From Cyanobium sp. (GTDB lineage Bacteria; Cyanobacteriota; Cyanobacteriia; PCC-6307; Cyanobiaceae): a stretch of 8,565 nucleotides of DNA. The notes under the pieces are model-generated. The model ran no database searches and was not told the DNA's origin. It saw only the letters and a list, made by a program, of their open reading frames with translations. Location of the stretch: contig BJHC01000044.1 in assembly GCA_014191535.1 (NCBI GenBank), positions 1 through 8,565 of the forward strand. Direction: 5' to 3'. A program made the translations under genes and the position numbers. This document shows positions 1-5,489 of the stretch, piece after piece; the stretch's first letter is position 1, and every line of letters begins with the position of its first letter.

Positions 1-734
1 ATTTGGATCGCAATGCCCTGTTCGCCGGCCAGTGGCAGCTGCGCAAGGCCCAGGGCCAATCCCGCGAGGAGTACGACGCCATTCTCGCCGAGAAGGCTGA
101 GCCGGTGTTGCAGCACTGGATGAGCCGTTGCCTCGAGCAGGGGCTCTTAACCCCCCGAGTGGCCTATGGCTACTTCCCCTGTGGCCGTGAGGGCAACAGC
201 GTGGTGGTGTTCGACCCCGACCAGCGCAGCCGCGAACTGGGGCGGTTCGCCCTCCCCCGCCAGCGCTCCGGCAACCGCTACTGCATCGCCGACTTCTACC
301 AAGACCTCGCCGACGGCCAACCCATGGATGTGCTGCCGATGCAGGCCGTCACCATGGGCGAGAAGGCCACGCGATTCGCCCAGGAGCTGTTCCAGGGCGA
401 CCAGTACAGCGACTATCTCTACTTCCATGGGCTCGGTGTGCAGATGGCTGAGGCCCTGGCCGAGTGGGTGCATGCCCGCATCCGCGCCGAGCTCGGTTAT
501 GGCGACCCCGCCGGGATGCCGCTGCGGGATGTGCTGGCCCAGCGTTACCGCGGCAGCCGCTATTCATTCGGCTATCCCGCCTGCCCCAACGTGGCCGATT
601 CCCGGCAACAGCTGACCTGGCTCCAGACCGATCGGATCGGCCTGTCGATGGATGAGAGCGATCAACTGGAGCCCGAGCAGAGCACCACGGCCCTGGTGGC
701 CCTGCACAGCCAGGCGCGCTATTTCGCCGCCTAG
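1..734 (+). CDS. metH: Methionine synthase, cobalamin-dependent, C-terminal part (partial, 5' end outside window)
   Basis: MetH transfers a methyl group from methyl-tetrahydrofolate to homocysteine through a cobalamin cofactor, making methionine in the cytoplasm. Only about 243 codons are present, reading in frame from base 3 to a TAG stop at 732-734; the gene enters from the left edge, so no start is called. The visible part is the activation (AdoMet-binding) domain, which reductively re-methylates oxidised cobalamin. Seen in the sequence: the TPRVAYGYFPC segment near residue 50, the helical stretch with YLYFHGLGVQMAEALAEW near residue 140, the RGSRYSFGYPACPN motif at about residues 183-196 that matches the conserved AdoMet-site region of the family, and the terminal STTALVALHSQARYF, which matches the usual MetH C-terminus. 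The fragment shows no frameshift. Upstream homocysteine-, folate- and B12-binding domains must lie outside the window. Confidence 0.95.
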   Translation, partial: LDRNALFAGQWQLRKAQGQSREEYDAILAEKAEPVLQHWMSRCLEQGLLTPRVAYGYFPCGREGNSVVVFDPDQRSRELGRFALPRQRSGNRYCIADFYQDLADGQPMDVLPMQAVTMGEKATRFAQELFQGDQYSDYLYFHGLGVQMAEALAEWVHARIRAELGYGDPAGMPLRDVLAQRYRGSRYSFGYPACPNVADSRQQLTWLQTDRIGLSMDESDQLEPEQSTTALVALHSQARYFAA

Positions 735-748
735 CTGACTGCCTAGGC
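729..748 (+). terminator. Small dyad at the metH stop codon, possible weak terminator
   Basis: GCCTAG (729-734, including the TAG stop) is complementary to CTAGGC (743-748), giving a 6-bp stem with an 8-base loop; the 3' arm lies in an 8-bp palindrome, GCCTAGGC (741-748). No T-tract follows, so a classical intrinsic terminator is not supported. It may only be a 3'-end hairpin between metH and the next gene, 41 bases away. Confidence 0.25.
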
Positions 749-775
749 TCTTCGGGCCCCACATACGCCCGTTCC

Positions 776-1051
776 ATGGCCATTGCCGGACCCGGCGGCG
801 TCGATGACGCCATCGCAGCAGGCCTCGACCTCGATGGCACCCCGATCCCTGCGGAGATGCTCAGCCTCTACAACGAGGTGATGGAGCTGGAAAGCCAGCG
901 TGCCCGCAGCGGGGTCAAAAAATCGATGCGCAACCGGATCGTCAAGACCGGCTGCAAGCATTTCGATCAGCAAACCCTCGATGCTCGCCTCAAGGCGGCT
1001 GGATGGGAGGGTCTCAAGGACAAGGAAATCGCCTTCTTCTACGGGGCCTGA
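776..1051 (+). CDS. DUF4090 family small protein
   Basis: This encodes a 91-residue protein of unknown function that resembles the cyanobacterial DUF4090 family. The assignment rests on the overall pattern: an N-terminal MAI...VDDAIA..LDLDGTPIP segment (about residues 1-26), a helix ending in a QRARSGVKKSMRNRIVK-type basic stretch (about residues 40-58), and a conserved-looking end, LKDKEIAFFYGA. No signal peptide, membrane segment or catalytic motif is visible, so it is probably cytoplasmic. The ATG at 776 gives the family-like N-terminus; no clear Shine-Dalgarno precedes it, as is common in these genomes. It follows metH after 41 bases on the same strand and converges on the minus-strand gene ending at 1062. 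A functional link with metH is not shown by the sequence. The family call is from memory of the pattern and is fairly confident. Confidence 0.85.
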   Translation: MAIAGPGGVDDAIAAGLDLDGTPIPAEMLSLYNEVMELESQRARSGVKKSMRNRIVKTGCKHFDQQTLDARLKAAGWEGLKDKEIAFFYGA

Positions 1052-1061
1052 TCGTCAGGCC
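1045..1061. terminator. Hairpin between two convergent genes
   Basis: GGCCTGA (1045-1051) and TCAGGCC (1055-1061) form a perfect 7-bp stem with a TCG loop. The 5' arm contains the stop codon of the plus-strand gene, and the 3' arm abuts the stop codon of the minus-strand gene (1062-1064). The position fits a compact bidirectional 3'-end structure, but neither strand has the T-tract of an intrinsic terminator. Confidence 0.45.
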
Positions 1062-1289
1062 TCAGCTGCACAGATCCTCGAGGGTCTCAATCACCTCCTG
1101 TTGAAACTCCTCGAGGTCGGAGGAATCCGATAGGTCGATGCCTTCACCGGCGGCGTTCTGGGCCAGCTCCTGAAAATGGAAGGCGCCTTCGCCATTGGCT
1201 AGGAACTCGATCGCCGAGCTCTCGCCGCTCTCCTTAAAGGCATCGCACAGGGCCAGGAAGGCGGCGTCTTCGGTGAAGTCCCAGCTCAT
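1062..1289 (-). CDS. Small, highly acidic hypothetical protein (75 aa)
   Basis: The reading frame starts at ATG (1287-1289, minus strand) and ends with TGA at 1062-1064. The protein is strikingly acidic: 19 Asp/Glu against a single Lys and no Arg in 75 residues. It begins MSWDFTEDAAF and has a helix-like ESSAIEFLANGEGAF segment (about residues 22-37) and an acidic tail, SDLEEFQQEVIETLEDL. There is no signal peptide or membrane segment, so it is likely a soluble cytoplasmic protein. I do not recognise a domain of known function. It is called real because the frame fills the space between a convergent gene (10 bases away) and a divergent one, the composition is protein-like, and a plausible -35/-10 pair lies just upstream. 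An acidic protein of this size could be a partner for a basic protein or a nucleic-acid mimic; that is speculation. Confidence 0.7.
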   Translation of the reverse strand: MSWDFTEDAAFLALCDAFKESGESSAIEFLANGEGAFHFQELAQNAAGEGIDLSDSSDLEEFQQEVIETLEDLCS

Positions 1290-1312
1290 GTAGGGGGGTC
1301 TGCTGAAAGACC

Positions 1313-1341
1313 TTTAACGCCTGCCCCCCAGGTTCCGTCAA
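1313..1341 (-). promoter_or_regulatory. Candidate sigma-70-type promoter for the acidic small gene
   Basis: Read on the minus strand, TTGACG (1336-1341) is followed after exactly 17 bases by GTTAAA (1313-1318). The -35 matches TTGACA at five of six positions, while the -10 is poor (three of six against TATAAT). The predicted transcript would begin near 1306, with a leader of about 17 bases. The leader ends in a run of six C followed by TAC and then the ATG, so it contains no Shine-Dalgarno. Confidence 0.3.
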
Positions 1342-1428
1342 CTGTCTGGTCGCGTTTTGTGCCAGTCCGTCGTCAGACTGCCCATCAACACAGGCCTGAG
1401 CCAGTTCGTTTCGTTACGCAGGTCACCG

Positions 1429-1797
1429 ATGGCATCGCTGAACGTTCTGGGGGAGCCCCTGCAGGTGTGTGGCTGTGAGCCCATGACCGGTTGGTACCGC
1501 GATGGCCACTGCCGCACCGATGGGGCCGACCTGGGTCGCCACACCGTCTGTTGCGTGGTGGATGAGCGCTTTCTCTCCTACACACGCGCCCAGGGCAACG
1601 ATCTCAGCACCCCCGCACCGCAGTACGGCTTTCCAGGACTCAAACCCGGTGATCACTGGTGCGTCTGCGCCGGTCGCTGGCTGGAGGCCTACGAGGACGG
1701 CATGGCTCCGCCGGTGCGGTTGGAAGCCTGCGACCAGTCCGCCCTGGACGTGATCCCGCTGGAGGTGCTCCAGGCCCACGCCAGCCCTGCCGCATGA
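1429..1797 (+). CDS. DUF2237 family protein
   Basis: This is a 122-residue protein of the DUF2237 family, whose function is not established. The match is strong across nearly the whole length: NVLGEPLQVC (5-14), TGWYRDGHCRT (20-30), DLGRHTVCCVV (34-44), GNDLSTP (56-62), YGFPGLKPGDHWCVC (66-80) and the tail APPVRLEAC (93-101). It is cysteine-rich, with eight Cys (about 14, 16, 28, 41, 42, 78, 80, 101), including two C-x-C pairs, which suggests metal binding or redox chemistry, though this is inference. No export signal is present. The frame is open further upstream to base 1357, but the ATG at 1429 places the family-conserved start immediately after the initiator. Only 7 bases separate its TGA from gpsA, so the two are probably co-transcribed and this may be the first gene of the run. 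Confidence 0.9.
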   Translation: MASLNVLGEPLQVCGCEPMTGWYRDGHCRTDGADLGRHTVCCVVDERFLSYTRAQGNDLSTPAPQYGFPGLKPGDHWCVCAGRWLEAYEDGMAPPVRLEACDQSALDVIPLEVLQAHASPAA

Positions 1798-1804
1798 TGG
1801 CCCC

Positions 1805-2728
1805 ATGGGTCTGCGTATCGCCGTCATTGGCATGGGCGCCTGGGGGAGCACCCTGGCGGCCCTGCTGAAGCAGCAGGGGCATCAGGTGTCGGGGTGGAGC
1901 CGCCGGCTTGGCGGGGATCCGGCGGAGCTGCTGGGCGGTGTGGATCTGGTGCTGGTGGCGGCATCCATGGCGGGCGTTGAAGCCCTCGCCCCAGGACTGA
2001 GTGCCGCCTGGCCCGCGGGTCTGCCCCTGCTGAGCTGCACCAAGGGCATCAACCTCGAACAGCGCTGCACCCCGGGGCAACTGTGGCTGCGCCACAACCC
2101 AGACCTCCCCTTGCTGGTGCTCAGTGGCCCCAACCTGGCCACTGAACTGGCGGAGGGACTGCCCGCCGCCAGTGTGTTGGCCAGCAGCGATCTGGACCTG
2201 GCGCGGCACTGGCAGCATCAGCTCAGCAGTGAGCGGCTGCGGCTGTACAGCAACCACGATCCCGTGGGAACGGAAGTGGCAGGGGCCCTCAAGAACGTGA
2301 TGGCCATCGCGGCCGGCATCTGCGATGGCCTCCATCTCGGCGCCAATGCCAAGGCATCCCTGCTCTGCCGTGGTCTGGTGGAGATGGGGGTGGTGATTCA
2401 GGGGCTGGGGGGAACGCCCGGCAGCCTCTATGGCCTGGCGGGCCTGGGGGATCTGCTGGCCACCGCCAACAGCCACCTGAGCCGCAATTACCGCTTCGGA
2501 CTGGCCCTGGCGCAGGGCCAGAGCCGGCAAGAGGCCCTCGCCGGTGTCGGAGCCACCGTGGAAGGGGCAACCACCGCAGACGCCGTGCTGCTGCTCGGCC
2601 AGGAGCACCAGTGGCATTTGCCCATCTGCCACGAAGTGGTGGCGCTGATGGAGGGCCAGGTCAAGCCCGATGCAGCGGTGCGCCGCTTGATGGAACGCCA
2701 CCTCAAGGATGAAGGGCTGGTGACCTAG
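1805..2728 (+). CDS. gpsA: Glycerol-3-phosphate dehydrogenase [NAD(P)+]
   Basis: GpsA reduces dihydroxyacetone phosphate to sn-glycerol-3-phosphate, the backbone of membrane glycerolipids, in the cytoplasm. The 307-residue protein starts with a Rossmann nucleotide-binding loop, GMGAWG (9-14). SCTKGIN holds a conserved Lys (80), LSGPNLATEL lies at 106-115, and GALKNVMAIAAG carries the expected catalytic Lys (163). LAGLGDLLAT (211-220) and SRNYRFG (226-232) are the C-terminal substrate-site motifs. It is somewhat shorter than the usual 330-340 residues, mainly because the segment after the first strand and helix (around residue 34) is reduced; all key motifs remain, so it should be active. The ATG at 1805 is the only start that leaves the Rossmann strand intact at the N-terminus. 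The stop codon lies 2 bases before the next gene, which supports an operon. Confidence 0.97.
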   Translation: MGLRIAVIGMGAWGSTLAALLKQQGHQVSGWSRRLGGDPAELLGGVDLVLVAASMAGVEALAPGLSAAWPAGLPLLSCTKGINLEQRCTPGQLWLRHNPDLPLLVLSGPNLATELAEGLPAASVLASSDLDLARHWQHQLSSERLRLYSNHDPVGTEVAGALKNVMAIAAGICDGLHLGANAKASLLCRGLVEMGVVIQGLGGTPGSLYGLAGLGDLLATANSHLSRNYRFGLALAQGQSRQEALAGVGATVEGATTADAVLLLGQEHQWHLPICHEVVALMEGQVKPDAAVRRLMERHLKDEGLVT

Positions 2729-2730
2729 CG

Positions 2731-3615
2731 ATGGCCAGCCTGCCGGCCCTTCTGATCGAGGCCTTCAGCGCCGAACCGCTGCAGGGCAATGGGGCCGCGG
2801 TGGTGCTGTTGGACACCCCCGCCTCCAGTGGCTGGATGCAGGGCCTGGCCAACAGCCTGCGCCAATCGGAAACCGCCTTTCTTTGGCTTCATCCCGATGG
2901 GGCCTGGATGCTGCGCTGGTTCACCCCCAGCTGCGAAGTGCCGCTGTGTGGGCACGCCACCCTGGCGGCGGCCCTGGGGTTGTACCACTGGGGGCGGCTG
3001 CCGCGTGCAACGCCGCTGCAGTTCTGGACCCGCAGTGGGGCTCTGGAGGTGGCTGTGTCTGGCGCTCAGATCCCGCAGGTGAGCTTGACGCTCCCCAGTT
3101 CCGGATTGATCGATGAACCGGAGCCGCCGGCCTACCTGGGCCCTCTGCTGAACACGGCACCGCTGCGCTACTGGAGCAGCCCCTTGGGCTATCGCGTTGT
3201 GCTGGTGCCACCCGACATGCCCCTCGAGCAGTTGTCCTTGCCCGCGGGGGCCCTTCAAGGCGAAGACAGGAATGGCCTGGTGGTGATGCAGGCGGCCACT
3301 GCCCAGACACCGCCCTTGGCGGATCAACCCTGCGACTACCAATTGCGCTTCTTTGCGCCGGGGCTGGGCATCGATGAGGACCCCGTGACCGGCTCCGCCC
3401 ATGCCCTCGTGGCCCCCTGGTGGATGCAGCAGTTGCAACGGCCATCCGTGCGCGGATGGCAGGCCTCGCATCGCCGTGGTGGAATGCTTTGCGAAGCCGT
3501 ACAACCGGGCTTTGTGCGCCTGAGCGGCACGGGCCACCTCCTATGGGACGGACAGATCCACGCCCCTGGTTGCGGAACCGACTCCCATGGCTGGCAGGTG
3601 TGCAGCAGCCGCTGA
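2731..3615 (+). CDS. PhzF family isomerase/epimerase-like protein
   Basis: PhzF-type proteins share a two-domain diaminopimelate-epimerase-like fold; the founding member isomerises a phenazine precursor, but most members have unknown substrates. The 294-residue protein has the expected motifs: IEAFSAEPLQGNGAAVV (9-25), SETAFL with the catalytic-type Glu (47), WFTPSCEVPLCGHATLAAA (63-81), and RFFAPG...DEDPVTGSAHA (206-225) with the conserved Asp of the second half. The C-terminal RGGMLCEA...GFVRLSGTGHLLWDGQI segment is also typical. Length is normal for the family. No phenazine genes are present, so a phenazine role should not be inferred; a small housekeeping or repair reaction is more likely but unproven. 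It starts 2 bases after gpsA, and its 3' end contains an 8-bp hairpin and probably the start of the next gene. Confidence 0.93.
   Translation: MASLPALLIEAFSAEPLQGNGAAVVLLDTPASSGWMQGLANSLRQSETAFLWLHPDGAWMLRWFTPSCEVPLCGHATLAAALGLYHWGRLPRATPLQFWTRSGALEVAVSGAQIPQVSLTLPSSGLIDEPEPPAYLGPLLNTAPLRYWSSPLGYRVVLVPPDMPLEQLSLPAGALQGEDRNGLVVMQAATAQTPPLADQPCDYQLRFFAPGLGIDEDPVTGSAHALVAPWWMQQLQRPSVRGWQASHRRGGMLCEAVQPGFVRLSGTGHLLWDGQIHAPGCGTDSHGWQVCSSR
3441..3460 (+). repeat. Perfect inverted repeat inside the phzF-like gene
   Basis: GCCATCCG (3441-3448) and CGGATGGC (3453-3460) form an 8-bp perfect stem around a TGCG tetraloop. It lies in coding sequence (reading PSVRGW), 82 bases before the likely start of the SpoIID-like gene. 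No T-tract follows. It could pause RNA polymerase or protect mRNA, or be a chance result of high GC. Confidence 0.4.
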
Positions 3616-4571
3616 AGCTGCGGGCCGTGCTGATGGGAGCGCCGATGGGTCTGGGGGCCCTGGCGGCGGGGTTCTGGTTGCAGGGCCTGCTGCCCAGCAG
3701 CAGCCCGGTGAATGGAGCGCTGCTCGAAGCCATGTTGCAGAACCCGCCGCCGGTGCAACGCGCCGCGGCGGATTCCCGCGACGATCTGCGGGGTGTCCAG
3801 GCCGAGCGATCGCGCCCCCGCCAAGGCGGCTTCGGCCTGGTGGAGCCTGAGCGGGGCAGCCCCCTGCAGCTGGACATCCGTGTGGCTGTCGCCCGGGACG
3901 CGGACAGCCTGGAACTCTCCAGCACGGGCCCCTGGTGGTTGCGCCAGGCCGATGGACGGGTGCTGACCCAGGGGAGGGCCGGCGAGCCCCTCGTTCTCAG
4001 TTCGGGGCAGTTGCCAGCTGCCGAGCTGAGTCTGGAGACCACGCCCGATGCCGCCCTCAGCCTGGATGGACGGCGTTACCGCGGACGGTTGCGGCTGCTG
4101 CAGATGCCTGGCGGCCTGTTGGCCGTCAACCACCTCCCCCTGGAGGACTATGTGGCCTCCGTGGTGGGGGCTGAGATGCCCAGTTCCTGGAATCGCGAGG
4201 CCCTCAAGGCCCAGGCGGTGGCGGCGCGGTCCTATGCCCTGGCCCACATGGCTCGGCCCGCCAGTCGCCATTGGCACCTGGGCAGCACCACCCGTTGGCA
4301 GGCCTATCGAGGGCTGGCCAGCACCACCAGCCGCACCCTGCAGGCCACGGCGGACACCATCGGGTTGATCCTCAGCTACCAGGGGGGGATTGTGGAGAGC
4401 CTCTATGCCTCCACCACGGCGCTCACCCTGGAAGCCCACGGTCACCTTGGGGCATCGATGAGCCAGCACGGGGCGCAGGAGTTGGCTAGCCGCGGCATGG
4501 CCTACAGCCAAATCCTGGCGCGCTACTACCCCGGTGCCTCCCTGGCCCGGCTGCGTAGTGGAGGCCGCTGA
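3543..4571 (+). CDS. SpoIID/LytB domain protein, membrane-anchored
   Basis: SpoIID-like proteins act on peptidoglycan; in Bacillus SpoIID is a lytic transglycosylase, while cyanobacterial members are uncharacterised. The conserved core is clear: LEDYVASVVGAEMPSSW (about 200-216, with the catalytic-type Glu at 211), REALKAQAVAARSYAL just after it, WQAYRG further on, and ASMSQHGAQELASRG...YSQILARYYPG (from about 304) at the end. A hydrophobic segment at about residues 27-50, preceded by Lys and Arg, suggests a signal anchor exporting the domain to the periplasm. The stretch between SLYASTT and SMSQHGA is very short, so part of the usual insert is missing. I chose ATG 3543 because it keeps basic residues ahead of the membrane segment; this makes it overlap the phzF-like gene by 73 bases. 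ATG 3633 or GTG 3627 are alternatives that avoid the overlap. Its stop overlaps the next start (TGATG). Confidence 0.9.
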   Translation: MGRTDPRPWLRNRLPWLAGVQQPLKLRAVLMGAPMGLGALAAGFWLQGLLPSSSPVNGALLEAMLQNPPPVQRAAADSRDDLRGVQAERSRPRQGGFGLVEPERGSPLQLDIRVAVARDADSLELSSTGPWWLRQADGRVLTQGRAGEPLVLSSGQLPAAELSLETTPDAALSLDGRRYRGRLRLLQMPGGLLAVNHLPLEDYVASVVGAEMPSSWNREALKAQAVAARSYALAHMARPASRHWHLGSTTRWQAYRGLASTTSRTLQATADTIGLILSYQGGIVESLYASTTALTLEAHGHLGASMSQHGAQELASRGMAYSQILARYYPGASLARLRSGGR

Positions 4572-5413
4572 TGGGCCGCTACGCCGAGCTGGGGCTGCAA
4601 CAAAGCCAACGGGCACTGAGCCGTGGTGCCCTGGTGCCCCTGGCCACCGAGCGCGTGAGCCTGCCCGGGCTGGAGCCGTTTGTGCTGCGGCGACTGCTAT
4701 CCCCCACCCCGAAGCATCTGCGCAGTGCTGGGCCGAAACCCAATCCATTTCTGCCCTGGGACCGTGATCTGGAGGTGGAGCGGCTGGGCAGCACGCACCT
4801 GGTGCTGCTGAACAAATACCCCGTGCAAGAGGGGCACCTGCTGTTGATTACGCAGCAGTGGAAACCGCAGGCGGGTTGGTTGGAGCGCGGCGACTGGGAG
4901 GCCTTGGCCGCCATCGATCAGGACAGCCCCGGCCTCTGGTTCTTCAACAGTTGCGCGGCGGCGGGCGCCAGCCAGCCCCACCGCCATCTGCAGTTGCTCC
5001 CCAGGGAGCCGGGATCCGCCAGCTGTCCGTTGCAACCGTGGATCGAGGCGCAGCTGGCTGGGTCGGCCTCACCCTGGCCCTGGCGGTATCGGATCAGTCG
5101 CCGCAGGGCCCATGGCAGCGGCCAGGCCGCTGCGGAATTGGAGCAGCTGTACCGGCAACACCTGCGGGAGCTCGACCTGGGGGATCAACAGCACGATCCA
5201 GCCCCCCGGCGCCCCTACAACCTGCTGCTCGATCAGCACTGGATGCTCACGGTGGAGCGCGTGCAGGAGCACTGGGCGGGCTTCAGCATCAACGCCCTCG
5301 GGTTTGCCGGCTACCTGCTGATCACCGAGCGCTCCGAGAGCGCGTGGCTGCAGCAACAGGGGCCGTGGGCCTTGCTGCAGGCGGTGGCCGCAGCCCCTGA
5401 CGGCAGGGCCTGA
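4571..5413 (+). CDS. Diadenosine tetraphosphate (Ap4A) phosphorylase / ATP adenylyltransferase family
   Basis: Enzymes of this family split Ap4A by phosphorolysis to ATP and ADP, removing a nucleotide that accumulates under stress. The 280-residue protein has the family order: KPNPFLPWDRDLEVERLG (56-73), LVLLNKYPVQEGHLLLIT (77-94), GLWFFNSCAAAGASQPHRHLQ with the active-site HxHxQ (His137, Arg138, His139, Gln141), then PYNLLLDQHWMLTVER (215-230) and INALGFAGYLLI (240-251). The HxHxQ form, rather than HxHxH, places it on the GalT/Apa side of the HIT superfamily. The length fits bacterial and cyanobacterial members. There is no signal peptide, so it is cytoplasmic. The ATG overlaps the TGA of the SpoIID-like gene by one base, indicating translational coupling. 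The sigma-factor gene follows after 76 bases. Confidence 0.9.
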   Translation: MGRYAELGLQQSQRALSRGALVPLATERVSLPGLEPFVLRRLLSPTPKHLRSAGPKPNPFLPWDRDLEVERLGSTHLVLLNKYPVQEGHLLLITQQWKPQAGWLERGDWEALAAIDQDSPGLWFFNSCAAAGASQPHRHLQLLPREPGSASCPLQPWIEAQLAGSASPWPWRYRISRRRAHGSGQAAAELEQLYRQHLRELDLGDQQHDPAPRRPYNLLLDQHWMLTVERVQEHWAGFSINALGFAGYLLITERSESAWLQQQGPWALLQAVAAAPDGRA

Positions 5414-5426
5414 TGGTGTTCCGTGG

Positions 5427-5442
5427 TTGCACGGATGTGCAA
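5427..5442. promoter_or_regulatory. Operator-like dyad in the sigma gene leader
   Basis: TTGCAC and GTGCAA form a perfect 6-bp inverted repeat around GGAT, 47 bases before the sigma-factor ATG and 13 bases after the preceding stop codon. It is the only strong symmetry in this 76-base gap. It could be a protein-binding site or a small RNA hairpin; no known regulator motif is recognised. Confidence 0.35.
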
Positions 5443-5489
5443 GCGGATGCACCGCTCCTTCGCTGGACAGACAGCACCCAAGAACGGAC

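Noticed and set aside
1363..1380. CAGTC...GACTG dyad upstream of the DUF2237 gene
   Set aside because: Five base pairs with an 8-base loop is too weak to separate from chance, and no promoter elements align with it.
1640..2701. A 353-codon open frame antisense to gpsA
   Set aside because: It lies over the strongly supported gpsA gene, is rich in His/Gln/Gly with no family pattern, and is typical of antisense frames in high-GC genomes.
2731..3615. PhzF-like gene as a marker of phenazine biosynthesis
   Set aside because: No other phenazine gene is present, and PhzF-family proteins are widespread in organisms that make no phenazines.
3336..4748. A 470-codon antisense open frame spanning the phzF-like, SpoIID-like and Ap4A phosphorylase genes
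   Set aside because: All three plus-strand genes have clear family motifs, and the antisense product has no recognisable domain and biased composition.
5329..5343. GCGCTC-CGA-GAGCGC hairpin in the Ap4A phosphorylase gene
   Set aside because: It is a short stem inside well-conserved coding sequence, far from gene ends, and is readily explained by high GC content.
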